A stretch of DNA of 64,000 bases, taken from assembly GCF_000708265.2 (NCBI RefSeq), contig NZ_JCKI01000002.1, positions 186,001 through 250,000 of the forward strand, read 5' to 3'. Both the position numbers and the translations under genes were made by a program. The notes beneath the pieces are model-generated. The model had not been told where the DNA came from. It did not search any database and saw only the letters and a list, made by a program, of their open reading frames with translations. The stretch comes from Pedobacter sp. R20-19 (GTDB taxonomy: Bacteria; Bacteroidota; Bacteroidia; Sphingobacteriales; Sphingobacteriaceae). Within the stretch, counting starts at the first letter, position 1. Each line of letters starts with the position of its first letter. Shown here piece after piece: positions 17,244-25,865 of this stretch.

Positions 17244-17585
17244 ATGAAAAAGAAATTTTCAATCGGATTATTAACATTTGCCTTAATTGGAGGATTAACC
17301 TTCGGTGCCGGCGCACAAGAGAAAAAGACAGAAGTAGGAAAAGCATTAGACCACACAGGTAAAGCCATTGGAAAAGGTGCAAAATCTGTAGGTAATAAAA
17401 CGGCCGAAGTTGCTGTCAAAGGTGGTTCAAAGGTTGCAGACAAAACCTGGAAAGGTAAAATGGCACCAGATGGTACTGACGTATACATCAATTCTAAAAA
17501 CGAAAAGTACTACGTTAACTCCAAAGGTGCAAAGATTTGGTTAAAACCTAGCCAAATTAAAAACAGACCAGATCATAAAAAATAG
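17244..17585 (+). CDS. Small exported protein, helix-repeat plus PBCV-adaptor-like tail
   Basis: 113 residues with a clear signal peptide (about 1-24, 'FALIGGLTFGAGAQ'). Residues 25-70 are Gly/Lys/Ala-rich with an 11-residue-like rhythm (VGKALDHTGKAIGKGAKSVGNK, TAEVAVKGGSKVADKTWKG), as in LEA-like amphipathic helices. The end, 'GTDVYINSKNEKYYVNSKGAKIWL', resembles the short 'PBCV-specific basic adaptor' motif seen in some Bacteroidota proteins. It is basic and probably periplasmic. No function can be named. Followed by a strong terminator. Confidence 0.7.
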   Translation: MKKKFSIGLLTFALIGGLTFGAGAQEKKTEVGKALDHTGKAIGKGAKSVGNKTAEVAVKGGSKVADKTWKGKMAPDGTDVYINSKNEKYYVNSKGAKIWLKPSQIKNRPDHKK

Positions 17586-17603
17586 TATCTGGCAACTGAA
17601 TAG

Positions 17604-17637
17604 AAAAGCAGCTCAACACTATGAGCTGCTTTTTTTA
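17604..17637 (+). terminator. Rho-independent terminator
   Basis: AAAAGCAGCTCA pairs with TGAGCTGCTTTT, followed by further T residues. It ends the small exported-protein gene. Confidence 0.9.
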
Positions 17638-17640
17638 TGG

Positions 17641-18144
17641 TTATAATTTCAGGGAAAATATGCTTTTTATATATATGTCATCATTAGGTGCAGAAGTCTC
17701 CAGTGGCACTTCAATCTGATTGGCCAATAGCCTTTCAGCTTTAATTCCATTCATCTTTAAGGTTAGTTCCAAGGGTTGGCGGTCACCAAGTTTAAGGAAA
17801 AAAGTGTTGATATTGACTTGAGCAAGCGATGCCATTCGGGAAGAAAATAACTGATTAAAGGCATAGGTTGTGGTGCCATATGAGAATGCCTGTCTGATTT
17901 CAAATTCTACTGGTTGAACAGTTCCGTTTTTGTCAACATAGTAGAGCTGAATCTGATTTTTGCTATAAGCACCAGTATTTGTTACGTTTAATAAATCTGA
18001 ACCATTACTTCCTTTAATGGATAAAATTAAATAAGATTCTATAATAGGGGAGCAGGCACATGCGCCTCCACCTGGATCAATTGTTTTTTTACAGCTGATT
18101 CCAGTAACAAACATCACAGCGAGGATAATAAAGACTTTTTTCAT
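17641..18144 (-). CDS. Lipoprotein of unknown function
   Basis: 167 residues. It starts with a lipoprotein signal: 'MKKVFIILAVMFVTGISC' puts a lipidated Cys at residue 18, followed by KK, then a short 'GGGACACSP' stretch with two more Cys. The rest ('YLILSIKGSNGSDLLNVTNTGAYSKNQIQLYYVDKNGTV...', 'LTLKMNGIKAERL') looks all-beta. It resembles the small single-domain lipoproteins of Sphingobacteria that carry no assigned family. Ends against the convergent terminator of the previous gene. Function unknown. Confidence 0.7.
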   Translation of the reverse strand: MKKVFIILAVMFVTGISCKKTIDPGGGACACSPIIESYLILSIKGSNGSDLLNVTNTGAYSKNQIQLYYVDKNGTVQPVEFEIRQAFSYGTTTYAFNQLFSSRMASLAQVNINTFFLKLGDRQPLELTLKMNGIKAERLLANQIEVPLETSAPNDDIYIKSIFSLKL

Positions 18145-18212
18145 GTTTAATGGTTTTGGAAGTTAAACGGCTATTGTGCATTTAGCGCTACAGCAATCAA
18201 GAAAAATAACGA

Positions 18213-18250
18213 TAAAAAAAATCCTGAAGGGAAAGCCTTCAGGATTCATT
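18213..18250 (-). terminator. Terminator of rimO
   Basis: AATCCTGAAGG and CCTTCAGGATT form an 11-bp stem. On the minus strand it is followed by eight T residues. Confidence 0.9.
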
Positions 18251-18268
18251 AATGTTTTTAAGGTATGT

Positions 18269-19600
18269 TTAAACGATGGTACCGTACAAATCGAAATCTT
18301 CGGCCCGGTCTATTTTAACCTGAACAAAACTTCCATTTGCAGCATAACCTGTGGTGGCATCAATCAATACTTCATTATCAACTTCTGGAGAATCAAATTC
18401 TGTTCTTCCTACAAAGAAATCACCTTCCTTTTTATCTACCAGAACTTTGAAAGTCTGACCAACTTTATCCTGATTGATATCAAAAGAAATGCCCTGCTGA
18501 ATTTCCATAATATCATCTACACGCTGTTGTTTTATTTCTTCTGGTACGTCATCAATCAATGTATGTGCATGGGTTTTTTCTTCATGTGAGTAGGTAAAGC
18601 AACCTAAGCGATCAAATTTAGTATCTGCTACCCAGGCAGCCATTTCTTCGAAATCCTGCTGTGTTTCTCCAGGATAACCGCAAATCAGCGTGGTACGCAT
18701 AGCTATATTGGGCACCTTATCTCTGATTTGATTTACAAGGTCTATTGTTTTTTGTTTAGTGGTACCACGACGCATTGATTTCAACATATTATCTGTGATG
18801 TGCTGAAGTGGCATATCCAGGTATTTGCAGATGTTATCACGTTCATTCATGGCGTCTAAAATTTCCATTGGGAAACCACTTGGATAAGCATATTGTAAGC
18901 GAATCCACTCAATTCCGGGAACGTCTGAAAGGCGGCGCATCAATTCATCTAATTTACGAACGCCATATAAATCTAGTCCATAATAAGTTAGATCCTGTGC
19001 AATTAGAATTAATTCCTTCGTACCATTTTTAGCCAGTATTTTAGCTTCGTTAACCAATTCTTCCATTGGTTTACTCATGTGCTTTCCACGCATCAGCGGG
19101 ATGGCGCAAAATGAGCATGGGCGGTTACAGCCTTCGGCGATTTTAAAGTAGGCAAAATGAGATGGGGTAGTGAGCAAACGTTCACCAATTAATTCATGTT
19201 TATAGTTCGCACCAAGCTCATGCAATATATTTTGTAAGTCATTTGTACCAAAAAAAGCATCTACGTTGGTAATCTCCGACTCTAATTCTGGTTTATAACG
19301 TTCTGATAAACATCCTGTAACTACAACCTTACCTATTTTGCCAGCTTCTTTTAGCTCGCTGAACTGCAGAATGGTATCAATAGATTCTTGTTTAGCATTA
19401 TCAATAAATCCGCAGGTATTGATGACTACGATATCATCTTTCCCCATTTTATCAGATTCGTGAACAACATTTAAATTGTTTCCACGTAACTGTCCCATCA
19501 ATACTTCAGAATCGTAAATATTTTTTGAGCAACCTAAAGTGATTACGTTTATTTTAGGTTGTTTAATGGCAGACTTACTTTTTATTATTTTGGTAATCAT
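18269..19600 (-). CDS. rimO: Ribosomal protein S12 methylthiotransferase
   Basis: 443 residues. RimO is a radical-SAM enzyme with two [4Fe-4S] clusters that adds a methylthio group to the conserved Asp of ribosomal protein S12. The N-terminal UPF0004 domain has its three cluster Cys at 24 ('LGCSKN'), 63 ('NTCGF') and 97 ('TGCLSE'). The radical-SAM CxxxCxxC is 'CNRPCSFC' (158, 162, 165), followed by 'AIPLMRGKHMSKP'. The C-terminal TRAM domain is 'VGQTFKVLVDKKEGDFFVGRTEFDSPEVDNEVLID'. It is the last gene of the ftsY-rimO pair, separated from ftsY by a REP-like inverted repeat. Confidence 0.95.
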   Translation of the reverse strand: MITKIIKSKSAIKQPKINVITLGCSKNIYDSEVLMGQLRGNNLNVVHESDKMGKDDIVVINTCGFIDNAKQESIDTILQFSELKEAGKIGKVVVTGCLSERYKPELESEITNVDAFFGTNDLQNILHELGANYKHELIGERLLTTPSHFAYFKIAEGCNRPCSFCAIPLMRGKHMSKPMEELVNEAKILAKNGTKELILIAQDLTYYGLDLYGVRKLDELMRRLSDVPGIEWIRLQYAYPSGFPMEILDAMNERDNICKYLDMPLQHITDNMLKSMRRGTTKQKTIDLVNQIRDKVPNIAMRTTLICGYPGETQQDFEEMAAWVADTKFDRLGCFTYSHEEKTHAHTLIDDVPEEIKQQRVDDIMEIQQGISFDINQDKVGQTFKVLVDKKEGDFFVGRTEFDSPEVDNEVLIDATTGYAANGSFVQVKIDRAEDFDLYGTIV

Positions 19601-19773
19601 ATTTGTAATAATTGCGCTTATCCTGCGGTTTGATTACACAGATTTAGCGATGTCACAGATTTTAATGTGTGGATACTTTAAAGAATCAAACAGGTATTCT
19701 CTTTACTTCAAAATAAGTTTTGCCAAAGTTAATCAATAATCCTGGTTTAATTTTGCTAGCTTCTTCTACACAG

Positions 19774-19852
19774 CGTCATTTCGAGGTACGAAGCAATCTT
19801 AAAGTGACGATTTAACTAATCGAGAAGGATTGCTTCGTACCTCGCAATGACG
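19774..19852. repeat. REP-like inverted repeat between ftsY and rimO
   Basis: The left arm at 19774-19800 (CGTCATTTCGAGGTACG, then AAGCAATCTT) and right arm at 19825-19852 (AAGGATTGCTTCG, then TACCTCGCAATGACG) are reverse complements over about 27 bases. They differ by one mismatch and one inserted base. A relative occurs at 35295-35417. The rest of the 264-base gap shows no gene. Confidence 0.85.
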
Positions 19853-19864
19853 ACGACTCAAATT

Positions 19865-20827
19865 CTATTTAAATAAACTATTCACAAACTCTTTCTTATC
19901 AAAAAGCTGCAAATCTCCAATTTTTTCTCCTACACCTATGTATTTAACAGGAATTTTAAACTGATCGGAAATGCCAATCACTACACCGCCTTTAGCTGTA
20001 CCATCTAATTTAGTAATGGCTAATGCATTAACATCTGTGGCTTCTGTAAATTGTTTGCATTGTTCAAAAGCATTTTGACCGGTAGAAGCATCTAAAACCA
20101 ATAAAATCTCATGTGGCGCATTGGGTACAACCTTTTGCATCACTTGTTTAATTTTACCCAGCTCATTCATTAAACCTACTTTATTATGTAAACGTCCGGC
20201 TGTATCAATAATCACTACATCTTCACCAGCAGCTACAGCAGATTGTAAAGTGTCGAAAGCTACTGATGCAGGATCAGAACCCATGGCTTGCGCCACAACC
20301 CGAACCCCTACACGTTCACCCCAAAGCTTAATCTGATCAACAGCAGCGGCTCTGAAAGTATCGGCAGCGCCTAAAACAACTTTTAAACCCGATTCCTTTA
20401 ATTTATGTGCCAGTTTACCAATGGTTGTGGTTTTGCCCACACCATTTACACCAACTACCATAATTACATAGGGTTTATGATCGCCATATTCAAACTGACG
20501 AAAATCATTGCTATTATTTTCTGATAGAAGTAGCTGTATCTCATCGCGAAGAATGAAATTCAGTTCGGAAGTATTGAGGTATTTATCTTTTGAGACCCGA
20601 TCTTCAATACGCGAAATAATTTTTAGGGTGGTTTTTACGCCAACATCTGAAGTCACTAGAACTTCCTCCAGGTTATCAAGTACCTCATCGTCTACGGTAG
20701 ATTTACCGGCAACGGCTTTGGTAATTTTATTAAAGAAACCATCTTTAGTTTTCTCTAAACCCTTATCTAAAGCTTCCTGAGCTTCAGGTGCAGTCTCTTT
20801 CTTTTTGAAAAAATCAAATAAGCCCAT
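19865..20827 (-). CDS. ftsY: Signal recognition particle receptor FtsY
   Basis: 320 residues. FtsY is the SRP-family GTPase that docks ribosome-SRP complexes at the membrane. The acidic A domain is short here, as in other Bacteroidota: 'MGLFDFFKKKETAPEAQ...' gives a membrane-binding amphipathic start. The N domain follows and then the G domain with G1 'GVNGVGKTTTIGKLA', 'DTFRAAAVDQ', G3 'DTAGRLH' and G4 'TKLDGTAKGG'. The ATG shares one base with the stop of the upstream PIN toxin gene (TAATG), implying translational coupling. In related genomes I would expect ftsY directly after the DUF4295 gene. Confidence 0.96.
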   Translation of the reverse strand: MGLFDFFKKKETAPEAQEALDKGLEKTKDGFFNKITKAVAGKSTVDDEVLDNLEEVLVTSDVGVKTTLKIISRIEDRVSKDKYLNTSELNFILRDEIQLLLSENNSNDFRQFEYGDHKPYVIMVVGVNGVGKTTTIGKLAHKLKESGLKVVLGAADTFRAAAVDQIKLWGERVGVRVVAQAMGSDPASVAFDTLQSAVAAGEDVVIIDTAGRLHNKVGLMNELGKIKQVMQKVVPNAPHEILLVLDASTGQNAFEQCKQFTEATDVNALAITKLDGTAKGGVVIGISDQFKIPVKYIGVGEKIGDLQLFDKKEFVNSLFK

Positions 20828-21240
20828 TATTGTTTATATTTTTCTAGGAATTCAGTAGGTGTTAAAGTTGGTATTTTGCTTTTTGTAAAATATTTTACAT
20901 TCCTTGATAAAATTAAATCAACATGATTTAATTCTGCAGCTGAACTTTGAACAGCATCTTCAAAATCAGAAAAGTTGGAATGGAGGGCAAGCATTATGGT
21001 ATCTCTATTTACATTCAAAACGTCTATTGTCATGATTAACGATTCGATAAATGAAATAGCTTTTTTATAATCTGAATTCTTTTTGATTATACAGTAAATA
21101 TCCGTTAATGATGATGCGGTTATGCAACCTTTAATGTGGTTTCCATCAATACGTGCAAAAAATTTAGATGAATCTTGAAAAAATGGTGATCTCATTAAAG
21201 CAATATCGATAATGATGTTGGTATCTAATAGAATTGTCAT
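20827..21240 (-). CDS. PIN-domain ribonuclease toxin (VapC-like, PIN_3)
   Basis: 137 residues forming one PIN domain, an RNase-H-like fold that cuts RNA with Mg2+. The acidic positions are D6 in 'LLDTNIIID', D47 in 'SLTDIYCII' and E94/D95 in 'FSDFEDAVQSSAA'. The last motif reads 'LSRNVKYF' with Asn instead of the usual Asp, which is common in the PIN_3 subfamily. It overlaps the upstream antitoxin by four bases (ATGA) and the downstream ftsY by one base, so all three appear translated in series. Target RNA unknown. Confidence 0.88.
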   Translation of the reverse strand: MTILLDTNIIIDIALMRSPFFQDSSKFFARIDGNHIKGCITASSLTDIYCIIKKNSDYKKAISFIESLIMTIDVLNVNRDTIMLALHSNFSDFEDAVQSSAAELNHVDLILSRNVKYFTKSKIPTLTPTEFLEKYKQ

Positions 21241-21467
21241 AGATTATGTTTTTCTTTTAGATACGCCCACTTTGCTTCGTCAGCATCAATATTTTTAATG
21301 ACTCCAGCAAATTTTTCAACAAATTCTGCTCCTGTCATCTTTTTTGGAAATGAAACTACCTCATCCAAAATAATCACTTCTACTTCTTTGTTTTTTACAT
21401 CAAAGCCATCTGGAACAACAATTGTTCCATTTTCAGAAACTTTGGTTTTAAATTTATACGCTTCCAT
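21237..21467 (-). CDS. Antitoxin partner of the PIN toxin
   Basis: 76 residues from the ATG at 21467; an in-frame TTG at 21494 is less likely because a -7 box lies between. The N-terminal half, 'MEAYKFKTKVSENGTIVVPDGFDVKNKEVEVIILDE', has the beta-strand pattern of swapped-hairpin AbrB/DUF2281-like antitoxins. The charged C-terminal helix ('FVEKFAGVIKNIDADEAKWAYLKEKHNL') would wrap the toxin. The stop overlaps the toxin start (ATGA). Such antitoxins usually repress their own promoter. The exact family is uncertain; the pairing is strong. Confidence 0.8.
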   Translation of the reverse strand: MEAYKFKTKVSENGTIVVPDGFDVKNKEVEVIILDEVVSFPKKMTGAEFVEKFAGVIKNIDADEAKWAYLKEKHNL

Positions 21468-21481
21468 GGCTCTACTTTTTT

Positions 21482-21489
21482 CAAAGGTA
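21482..21489 (-). promoter_or_regulatory. Candidate -7 box of the toxin-antitoxin operon
   Basis: TACCTTTG on the minus strand matches TAnnTTTG, 14 bases before the antitoxin ATG. A TTTA stands about 18 bases further upstream. Confidence 0.45.
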
Positions 21490-21521
21490 ATCAATTATTT
21501 TCTATCGTAAATTTCACTAAC

Positions 21522-21556
21522 AAAAAAAGCCCTTCCGGTTAAAACGGAACGGCCTT
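21522..21556 (-). terminator. Terminator of the rpmB-rpmG-DUF4295 operon
   Basis: GGCCGTTCCG pairs imperfectly with CGGAAGGGC and is followed by seven T residues on the minus strand. It separates the ribosomal-protein genes from the toxin-antitoxin/ftsY genes. Confidence 0.8.
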
Positions 21557-21585
21557 TAATATTTTCAAGATCAAAAATATTAACC

Positions 21586-21741
21586 TTATTTAGATGCAAT
21601 AGCATCTTTTACGTGGTCGTTATGAACGATAAGTTCTTTGAATGAGTAAGCACCAGTTTTAGGTGATTTAACCATTGTAATTACTTTCGAATATTCTTTA
21701 CCTGTACCTGTTTTAAGGGTTGCAACTACTTTCTTTGCCAT
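21586..21741 (-). CDS. DUF4295 family protein, 51 residues
   Basis: The minus-strand ORF from the ATG at 21741 reads MAKKVVATLKTGTGKEYSKV, then ITMVKSPKTGAYSFKELIVH and NDHVKDAIASK before TAA. This is the small basic DUF4295 protein that follows rpmG in Bacteroidota genomes. Its place in the L28-L33 operon suggests a link with the ribosome, but the role is unknown to me. It sits 86 bases after rpmG and just before the operon terminator. Confidence 0.9.
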   Translation of the reverse strand: MAKKVVATLKTGTGKEYSKVITMVKSPKTGAYSFKELIVHNDHVKDAIASK

Positions 21742-21827
21742 GTTCTTATGTTTTTAATGATCGAATTAGAGAATGTTGGAATGAGAGAATTTTTTAACTC
21801 AATCATTCAATCAATCTATTCATTCAA

Positions 21828-22010
21828 TTATTTTATTTCTTTGTGTACGGTTACTTTTCTCAACACCGGATTGAATTTTTTCAATTCTAAACGCTCAGTG
21901 GTGTTTTTACGGTTTTTGGTAGAAATATATCTAGACATACCTGGCATGCCACTTTCTTTATGTTCAGTACATTCTAAAATAACCTGAACTCTGTTACCTT
22001 TTTTTGCCAT
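21828..22010 (-). CDS. rpmG: 50S ribosomal protein L33
   Basis: 60 residues. '[20 protein letters not shown]...[37 protein letters not shown]' is the full-length L33 pattern. Only one Cys is present (in 'LECTEHK'), so this is the zinc-independent (C-minus) form without CxxC ribbons. Part of the large ribosomal subunit near the E site. Second gene of the rpmB-rpmG-DUF4295 operon, 42 bases after rpmB. Confidence 0.96.
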   Translation of the reverse strand: MAKKGNRVQVILECTEHKESGMPGMSRYISTKNRKNTTERLELKKFNPVLRKVTVHKEIK

Positions 22011-22052
22011 TATAATATAAATTTAAACTGTTAATCTCAACAGTTAATGTTT

Positions 22053-22286
22053 TTACAAAAATCCTTTTTTAACGAAACGGTTGATGGCTTCGCTGATACC
22101 CACTTTATTAATGGTTTTAATCGCTGAAGTAGAAACTTTCAACGTAATCCAACGGTTTTCTTCAGGAATATAAAATTTCTGAAGTTGAAGGTTCGGGTAA
22201 AATTTGCGTTTGGTTTTAACGTTTGAGTGAGAAACGTTGTTACCTACCATTGCTTTTTTTCCTGTTAAATCACAAACTCTTGACAT
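22053..22286 (-). CDS. rpmB: 50S ribosomal protein L28
   Basis: 77 residues. The start '[34 protein letters not shown]' and the end '[29 protein letters not shown]' are typical of L28, without zinc-binding Cys pairs. It is a structural protein of the 50S subunit. First gene of the operon; the promoter should lie in the 213-base gap before acs, where ATATTTG (minus strand, about 22338) is close to a -7 box. Confidence 0.96.
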   Translation of the reverse strand: MSRVCDLTGKKAMVGNNVSHSNVKTKRKFYPNLQLQKFYIPEENRWITLKVSTSAIKTINKVGISEAINRFVKKGFL

Positions 22287-22499
22287 GACTTGTAAATATA
22301 GTTGTTAATATCGTCCGCTTAATTTTTTTAAGAGTGTGCAAATATCTGAATAATAAATGAAAAGCGCAAGAGAGCCTGTAAATATTTTCACATATTTTTT
22401 AAATATGATGCAGGATTCATTTTAATCTCTTTAGGATATTTCTCCTTATCATTATTTAGTTAAATTAGCCGATACTAATCCAAAACATATAATTGAGCA

Positions 22500-24398
22500 A
22501 TGCAAATTACATCTTTTAAGCAATACGAGGAAGATTTCAAAAAAAGCGTAGAAAATCCTGAACAGTTCTGGGGCGAGGTTGCGCAAAATTTTCAATGGCG
22601 TAAACCCTGGTTCAAGGTACTATCATGGAATTTTGAAGAGCCCAATATTAAATGGTTCGAAGGCGCTAAACTCAACATTACTGAAAATTGCCTTGATCGT
22701 CACCTGGAAAAAAAGGGTGATCAACCTGCAATTATCTGGGAACCCAACAATCCCGAAGAAGAAAGTGTAACCCTTACCTACAAAATGCTGCATGAACGCG
22801 TTTGCCGTTTTGCCAATGTGTTAAAACGCAATGGCGCAAAAAAAGGCGACCGTATTTGTATTTATATGCCAATGGTTCCTGAACTGGCTATCGCTGTTTT
22901 AGCATGTGCAAGAATTGGGGCCATTCACTCTGTAATTTTTGGCGGTTTTTCTGCAAAATCAATTGCAGACAGGATTAATGATTCGCAATGTAAGGTAGTG
23001 ATTACTGCAGATGGGGCTTATCGCGGAAATAAACAGATTCCGTTAAAAGATGTAATTGATGACGCCTTAATTGGTTGCCCAACCGTAGAAAAATGTATTG
23101 TGTTAACCCATGTGCGCACTCCGGTTTCTATGTTGAAAGGCCGTGATGTTTGGTGGGAAGATGAAGTGAAACATGTTAATGATATATGTGAAGCGGAAGA
23201 AATGGATGCAGAAGATATGCTTTTTATTCTTTACACTTCAGGATCTACAGGAAAACCAAAAGGTGTGGTACATACTTGCGGCGGTTATATGGTTTATGCC
23301 GGTTATACATTTGCTAATGTATTCAATTATCAGCCAGGCGAAGTTTATTTTTGTACGGCAGATATTGGCTGGATTACCGGGCATTCATACATTGTTTATG
23401 GTCCGCTTTCTCAAGGTGCCACCTCCGTTTTATTTGAAGGCATCCCTACTTATCCAACCCCATCACGCTTTTGGGATATAGTAGAAAAACACAAAGTAAA
23501 TACTTTATATACGGCGCCAACGGCGATTCGGTCTTTAATGAGTTATGGCGATGAACCATTGGCAGGCAAAGATTTAAGCAGTATCCGCGTTTTAGGGTCG
23601 GTAGGTGAGCCTATTAATGAAGAAGCGTGGCATTGGTTCGATGAAAAAATTGGAAAGGGTAAAGCACCTATTGTGGATACCTGGTGGCAAACGGAAACCG
23701 GAGGGATTATGATTTCGCCAATCGCTACTGTAACGCCAACTAAACCTAGCTTTGCTACTTTACCTTTACCTGGAATTCAACCTATACTAGTGGATGAAAA
23801 CGGTCAGGAAATTGTTGGGAATGATGTAATGGGGAATCTGTGTATTAAATTTCCATGGCCGGGAATGTTAAGAACTACTTATGGAGACCACGAGCGGTGT
23901 AAACAGACTTATTTTTCTACTTATCCAAATTTGTATTTTACTGGAGACGGCTGCCTTCGCGATGAGGATGGCTATTATAGGATTACAGGTCGTGTAGATG
24001 ACGTTTTAAATGTTTCAGGGCATAGAATCGGAACTGCTGAAGTAGAAAACGCCATTAATATGCACGCAGGAGTGGTGGAAAGTGCAGTTGTAGGTTATCC
24101 ACACGATGTTAAAGGGCAAGGCATTTATGCCTTTGTAATTAATCCGGAAATGCATGGTGAAGCTGAATTAACAAAGAAGGATATTCTTCAAACCGTAACC
24201 CGTGTAATTGGTGCAATTGCTAAGCCCGATAAAATTCTTTTTGTTTCTGGTTTGCCTAAAACACGTTCTGGTAAAATTATGCGGAGAATTTTAAGAAAGA
24301 TAGCAGAGGGTGATACTTCAAATTTGGGAGATACTTCTACGTTGTTAGATCCAGCTATTGTAGACGAAATTATTGAAGCTACGAAGGCTTTGAAATAA
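22500..24398 (+). CDS. acs: Acetate-CoA ligase (acetyl-CoA synthetase)
   Basis: 632 residues, slightly short of the usual 650 but with all parts of the adenylate-forming fold. It activates acetate to acetyl-AMP and then acetyl-CoA. Signatures: 'FILYTSGSTGKPKGVVHT' (P-loop, A3), 'TWWQTETGGIMISP' (A5), 'GDGCLRDEDGYYRITGRVDDVLNVSGHRIG' (A7/A8 hinge) and 'KTRSGKIMRRILRKIA' (A10 Lys, the usual acetylation site). The N-terminal Acs extension 'WFEGAKLNITENCLDRHL' is present. Cytoplasmic. ATG at 22500, divergent from rpmB; ends in a strong shared terminator. Confidence 0.96.
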   Translation: MQITSFKQYEEDFKKSVENPEQFWGEVAQNFQWRKPWFKVLSWNFEEPNIKWFEGAKLNITENCLDRHLEKKGDQPAIIWEPNNPEEESVTLTYKMLHERVCRFANVLKRNGAKKGDRICIYMPMVPELAIAVLACARIGAIHSVIFGGFSAKSIADRINDSQCKVVITADGAYRGNKQIPLKDVIDDALIGCPTVEKCIVLTHVRTPVSMLKGRDVWWEDEVKHVNDICEAEEMDAEDMLFILYTSGSTGKPKGVVHTCGGYMVYAGYTFANVFNYQPGEVYFCTADIGWITGHSYIVYGPLSQGATSVLFEGIPTYPTPSRFWDIVEKHKVNTLYTAPTAIRSLMSYGDEPLAGKDLSSIRVLGSVGEPINEEAWHWFDEKIGKGKAPIVDTWWQTETGGIMISPIATVTPTKPSFATLPLPGIQPILVDENGQEIVGNDVMGNLCIKFPWPGMLRTTYGDHERCKQTYFSTYPNLYFTGDGCLRDEDGYYRITGRVDDVLNVSGHRIGTAEVENAINMHAGVVESAVVGYPHDVKGQGIYAFVINPEMHGEAELTKKDILQTVTRVIGAIAKPDKILFVSGLPKTRSGKIMRRILRKIAEGDTSNLGDTSTLLDPAIVDEIIEATKALK

Positions 24399-24417
24399 AT
24401 ATCATATTGATCTAAAC

Positions 24418-24452
24418 AAAAAATGCTCCCGAATTTCGGGAGCATTTTTTGT
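24418..24452. terminator. Bidirectional terminator between acs and susD
   Basis: AAATGCTCCCGAA and TTTCGGGAGCATTT form a near-perfect stem, with an A-run on the left and T-run on the right. It serves acs (+) and the SusD gene (-). Confidence 0.92.
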
Positions 24453-24468
24453 TTAGATGATTTAGCGA

Positions 24469-25848
24469 TTAGTAACCTGGGTTTTGAACGATATTCTTAT
24501 TGGCATCAATTTCAATTTGCGGAATTGGAAATACCAGTTGATTTGCATTCCATGGAATAGATCCGATATTGGTTTGAGTTCGCTTGGCATCATGTAACGT
24601 AAAGCCTTCAAAGGCAAGTTCAAGTTTTCTTTCCGTCAGGATATCCGTTAAAGTTGCTGTGGTTGTCGTTAACCCAGCCCTATCTCTAATTACGGCCAAA
24701 TCCTGCAGAGGAGTTTGCCCACCAATTGGTGCAGCAGGATCTAAACGTACATTACATTCAGCTCTAATCAGGTACATTTCAGCCAATCTAATAATTGGAA
24801 CATTTCCATACTGATTGCCAAACTTAGAAGTGAACATATCTCCATCATCATAAAAGGCATTAATACGATCGTCATCGGTACTATATGTACGGTCAATCCA
24901 AGCTTTCGAGATTACTGCGTCTCCACGACCACCATAGGTTGATGAGGCATAAAATTCATTGTAACCGTTAAAGCCTGTTAAGGTTCTCACTTGAATTGCA
25001 AAGACATCTTCTTTTGTATTGTCTGCTGGTTGACCTGAATTTCCTGATTCGGGCATTTTAGGAAAAGCTGAAATAAAAGTACTTGTTAAGTTATAATTGC
25101 CAGATGTAATAACACGATTAGCTGCTGCTCCAGCTGCTGCATAGTTCCCCATTTGCAGATATATTCGGGCCAGCATACCTGCCGCCGCGAATTTTGTAGC
25201 AAAGAAACCATTAGTTGCTGGTAACTTAGCCTCCGCATCGGTTAAATCAGCAATAGCTTGCGCGTATACAGCGGCAACATTTGCTCTGCTAACATAACTT
25301 CCGTCAGTAATATTTACAGTAGGACTTAGTACTATAGGTACCCCTGGATTAGTTGACGGCGATCCATCGTTATAAGCCTTCCCAAATAATCTCACTAAGT
25401 CAAAATAAACCGATCCTCTGATAAATTTGGCTTCACCTTCAACTTTATTTTTTTTCGTGGCATCTACTTTATCAATCGCTGCCAGCACATTATTGGCATC
25501 ATTAATTGCGGTATAACTATCGGCCCAAACGTTATTTACAAAAGTGTTGGTTTTTAATAGCGATTTATTGATGGTTTGAGTAAGTTCAGCATAAGTTCCA
25601 TACCATTCAATGGCATCGGTATTGGCTAAAAAATCGGCCATTAAAAATGGTCTGCCACCGTAAAGATTTCTGCTTCCAAGTGCCGAATATGAACCTACCA
25701 AAGCAGCCTCAACATCTTTTGAACTGCGTAATGCATTACCCTGTTCAATAGTGTTTACCGGAGAAATTTCAAGTGCTTTTTTACATGATGAGGCTACAGA
25801 AAGTACTGCAGATGCAAAGAGCAAAGTATATTTATATGTATTTTTCAT
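24469..25848 (-). CDS. SusD/RagB-family glycan-binding lipoprotein
   Basis: 459 residues. The lipoprotein signal ends at 'SVASSCKK' (Cys about 22). It begins in SusD style with 'ALEISPVNTIEQGNALRSSKDVEAALVGSYSALGSRNLYGG'. It contains the TPR-like RagB/SusD fold with 'AEMYLIRAECNVRL' and 'ILTERKLELAFEGFTLHDAKR', and ends 'IVQNPGY'. SusD proteins sit on the cell surface and close like a lid over the partner SusC. The gene starts 17 bases after the SusC gene on the same strand. Near a GH130 phosphorylase, so mannosides are a reasonable guess for the ligand. Confidence 0.95.
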   Translation of the reverse strand: MKNTYKYTLLFASAVLSVASSCKKALEISPVNTIEQGNALRSSKDVEAALVGSYSALGSRNLYGGRPFLMADFLANTDAIEWYGTYAELTQTINKSLLKTNTFVNNVWADSYTAINDANNVLAAIDKVDATKKNKVEGEAKFIRGSVYFDLVRLFGKAYNDGSPSTNPGVPIVLSPTVNITDGSYVSRANVAAVYAQAIADLTDAEAKLPATNGFFATKFAAAGMLARIYLQMGNYAAAGAAANRVITSGNYNLTSTFISAFPKMPESGNSGQPADNTKEDVFAIQVRTLTGFNGYNEFYASSTYGGRGDAVISKAWIDRTYSTDDDRINAFYDDGDMFTSKFGNQYGNVPIIRLAEMYLIRAECNVRLDPAAPIGGQTPLQDLAVIRDRAGLTTTTATLTDILTERKLELAFEGFTLHDAKRTQTNIGSIPWNANQLVFPIPQIEIDANKNIVQNPGY

Positions 25849-25865
25849 GTTGATTCGTCTGTAAA

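Noticed and set aside
18176..18589. 137-codon plus-strand ORF
   Set aside because: It runs through the rimO terminator hairpin and antisense to rimO, and its residue composition is not protein-like.
20827..21467. Recent horizontal transfer of the toxin-antitoxin pair
   Set aside because: The gene order suggests insertion, but base composition is like the neighbours and there are no flanking repeats or integrase, so timing and route cannot be claimed.
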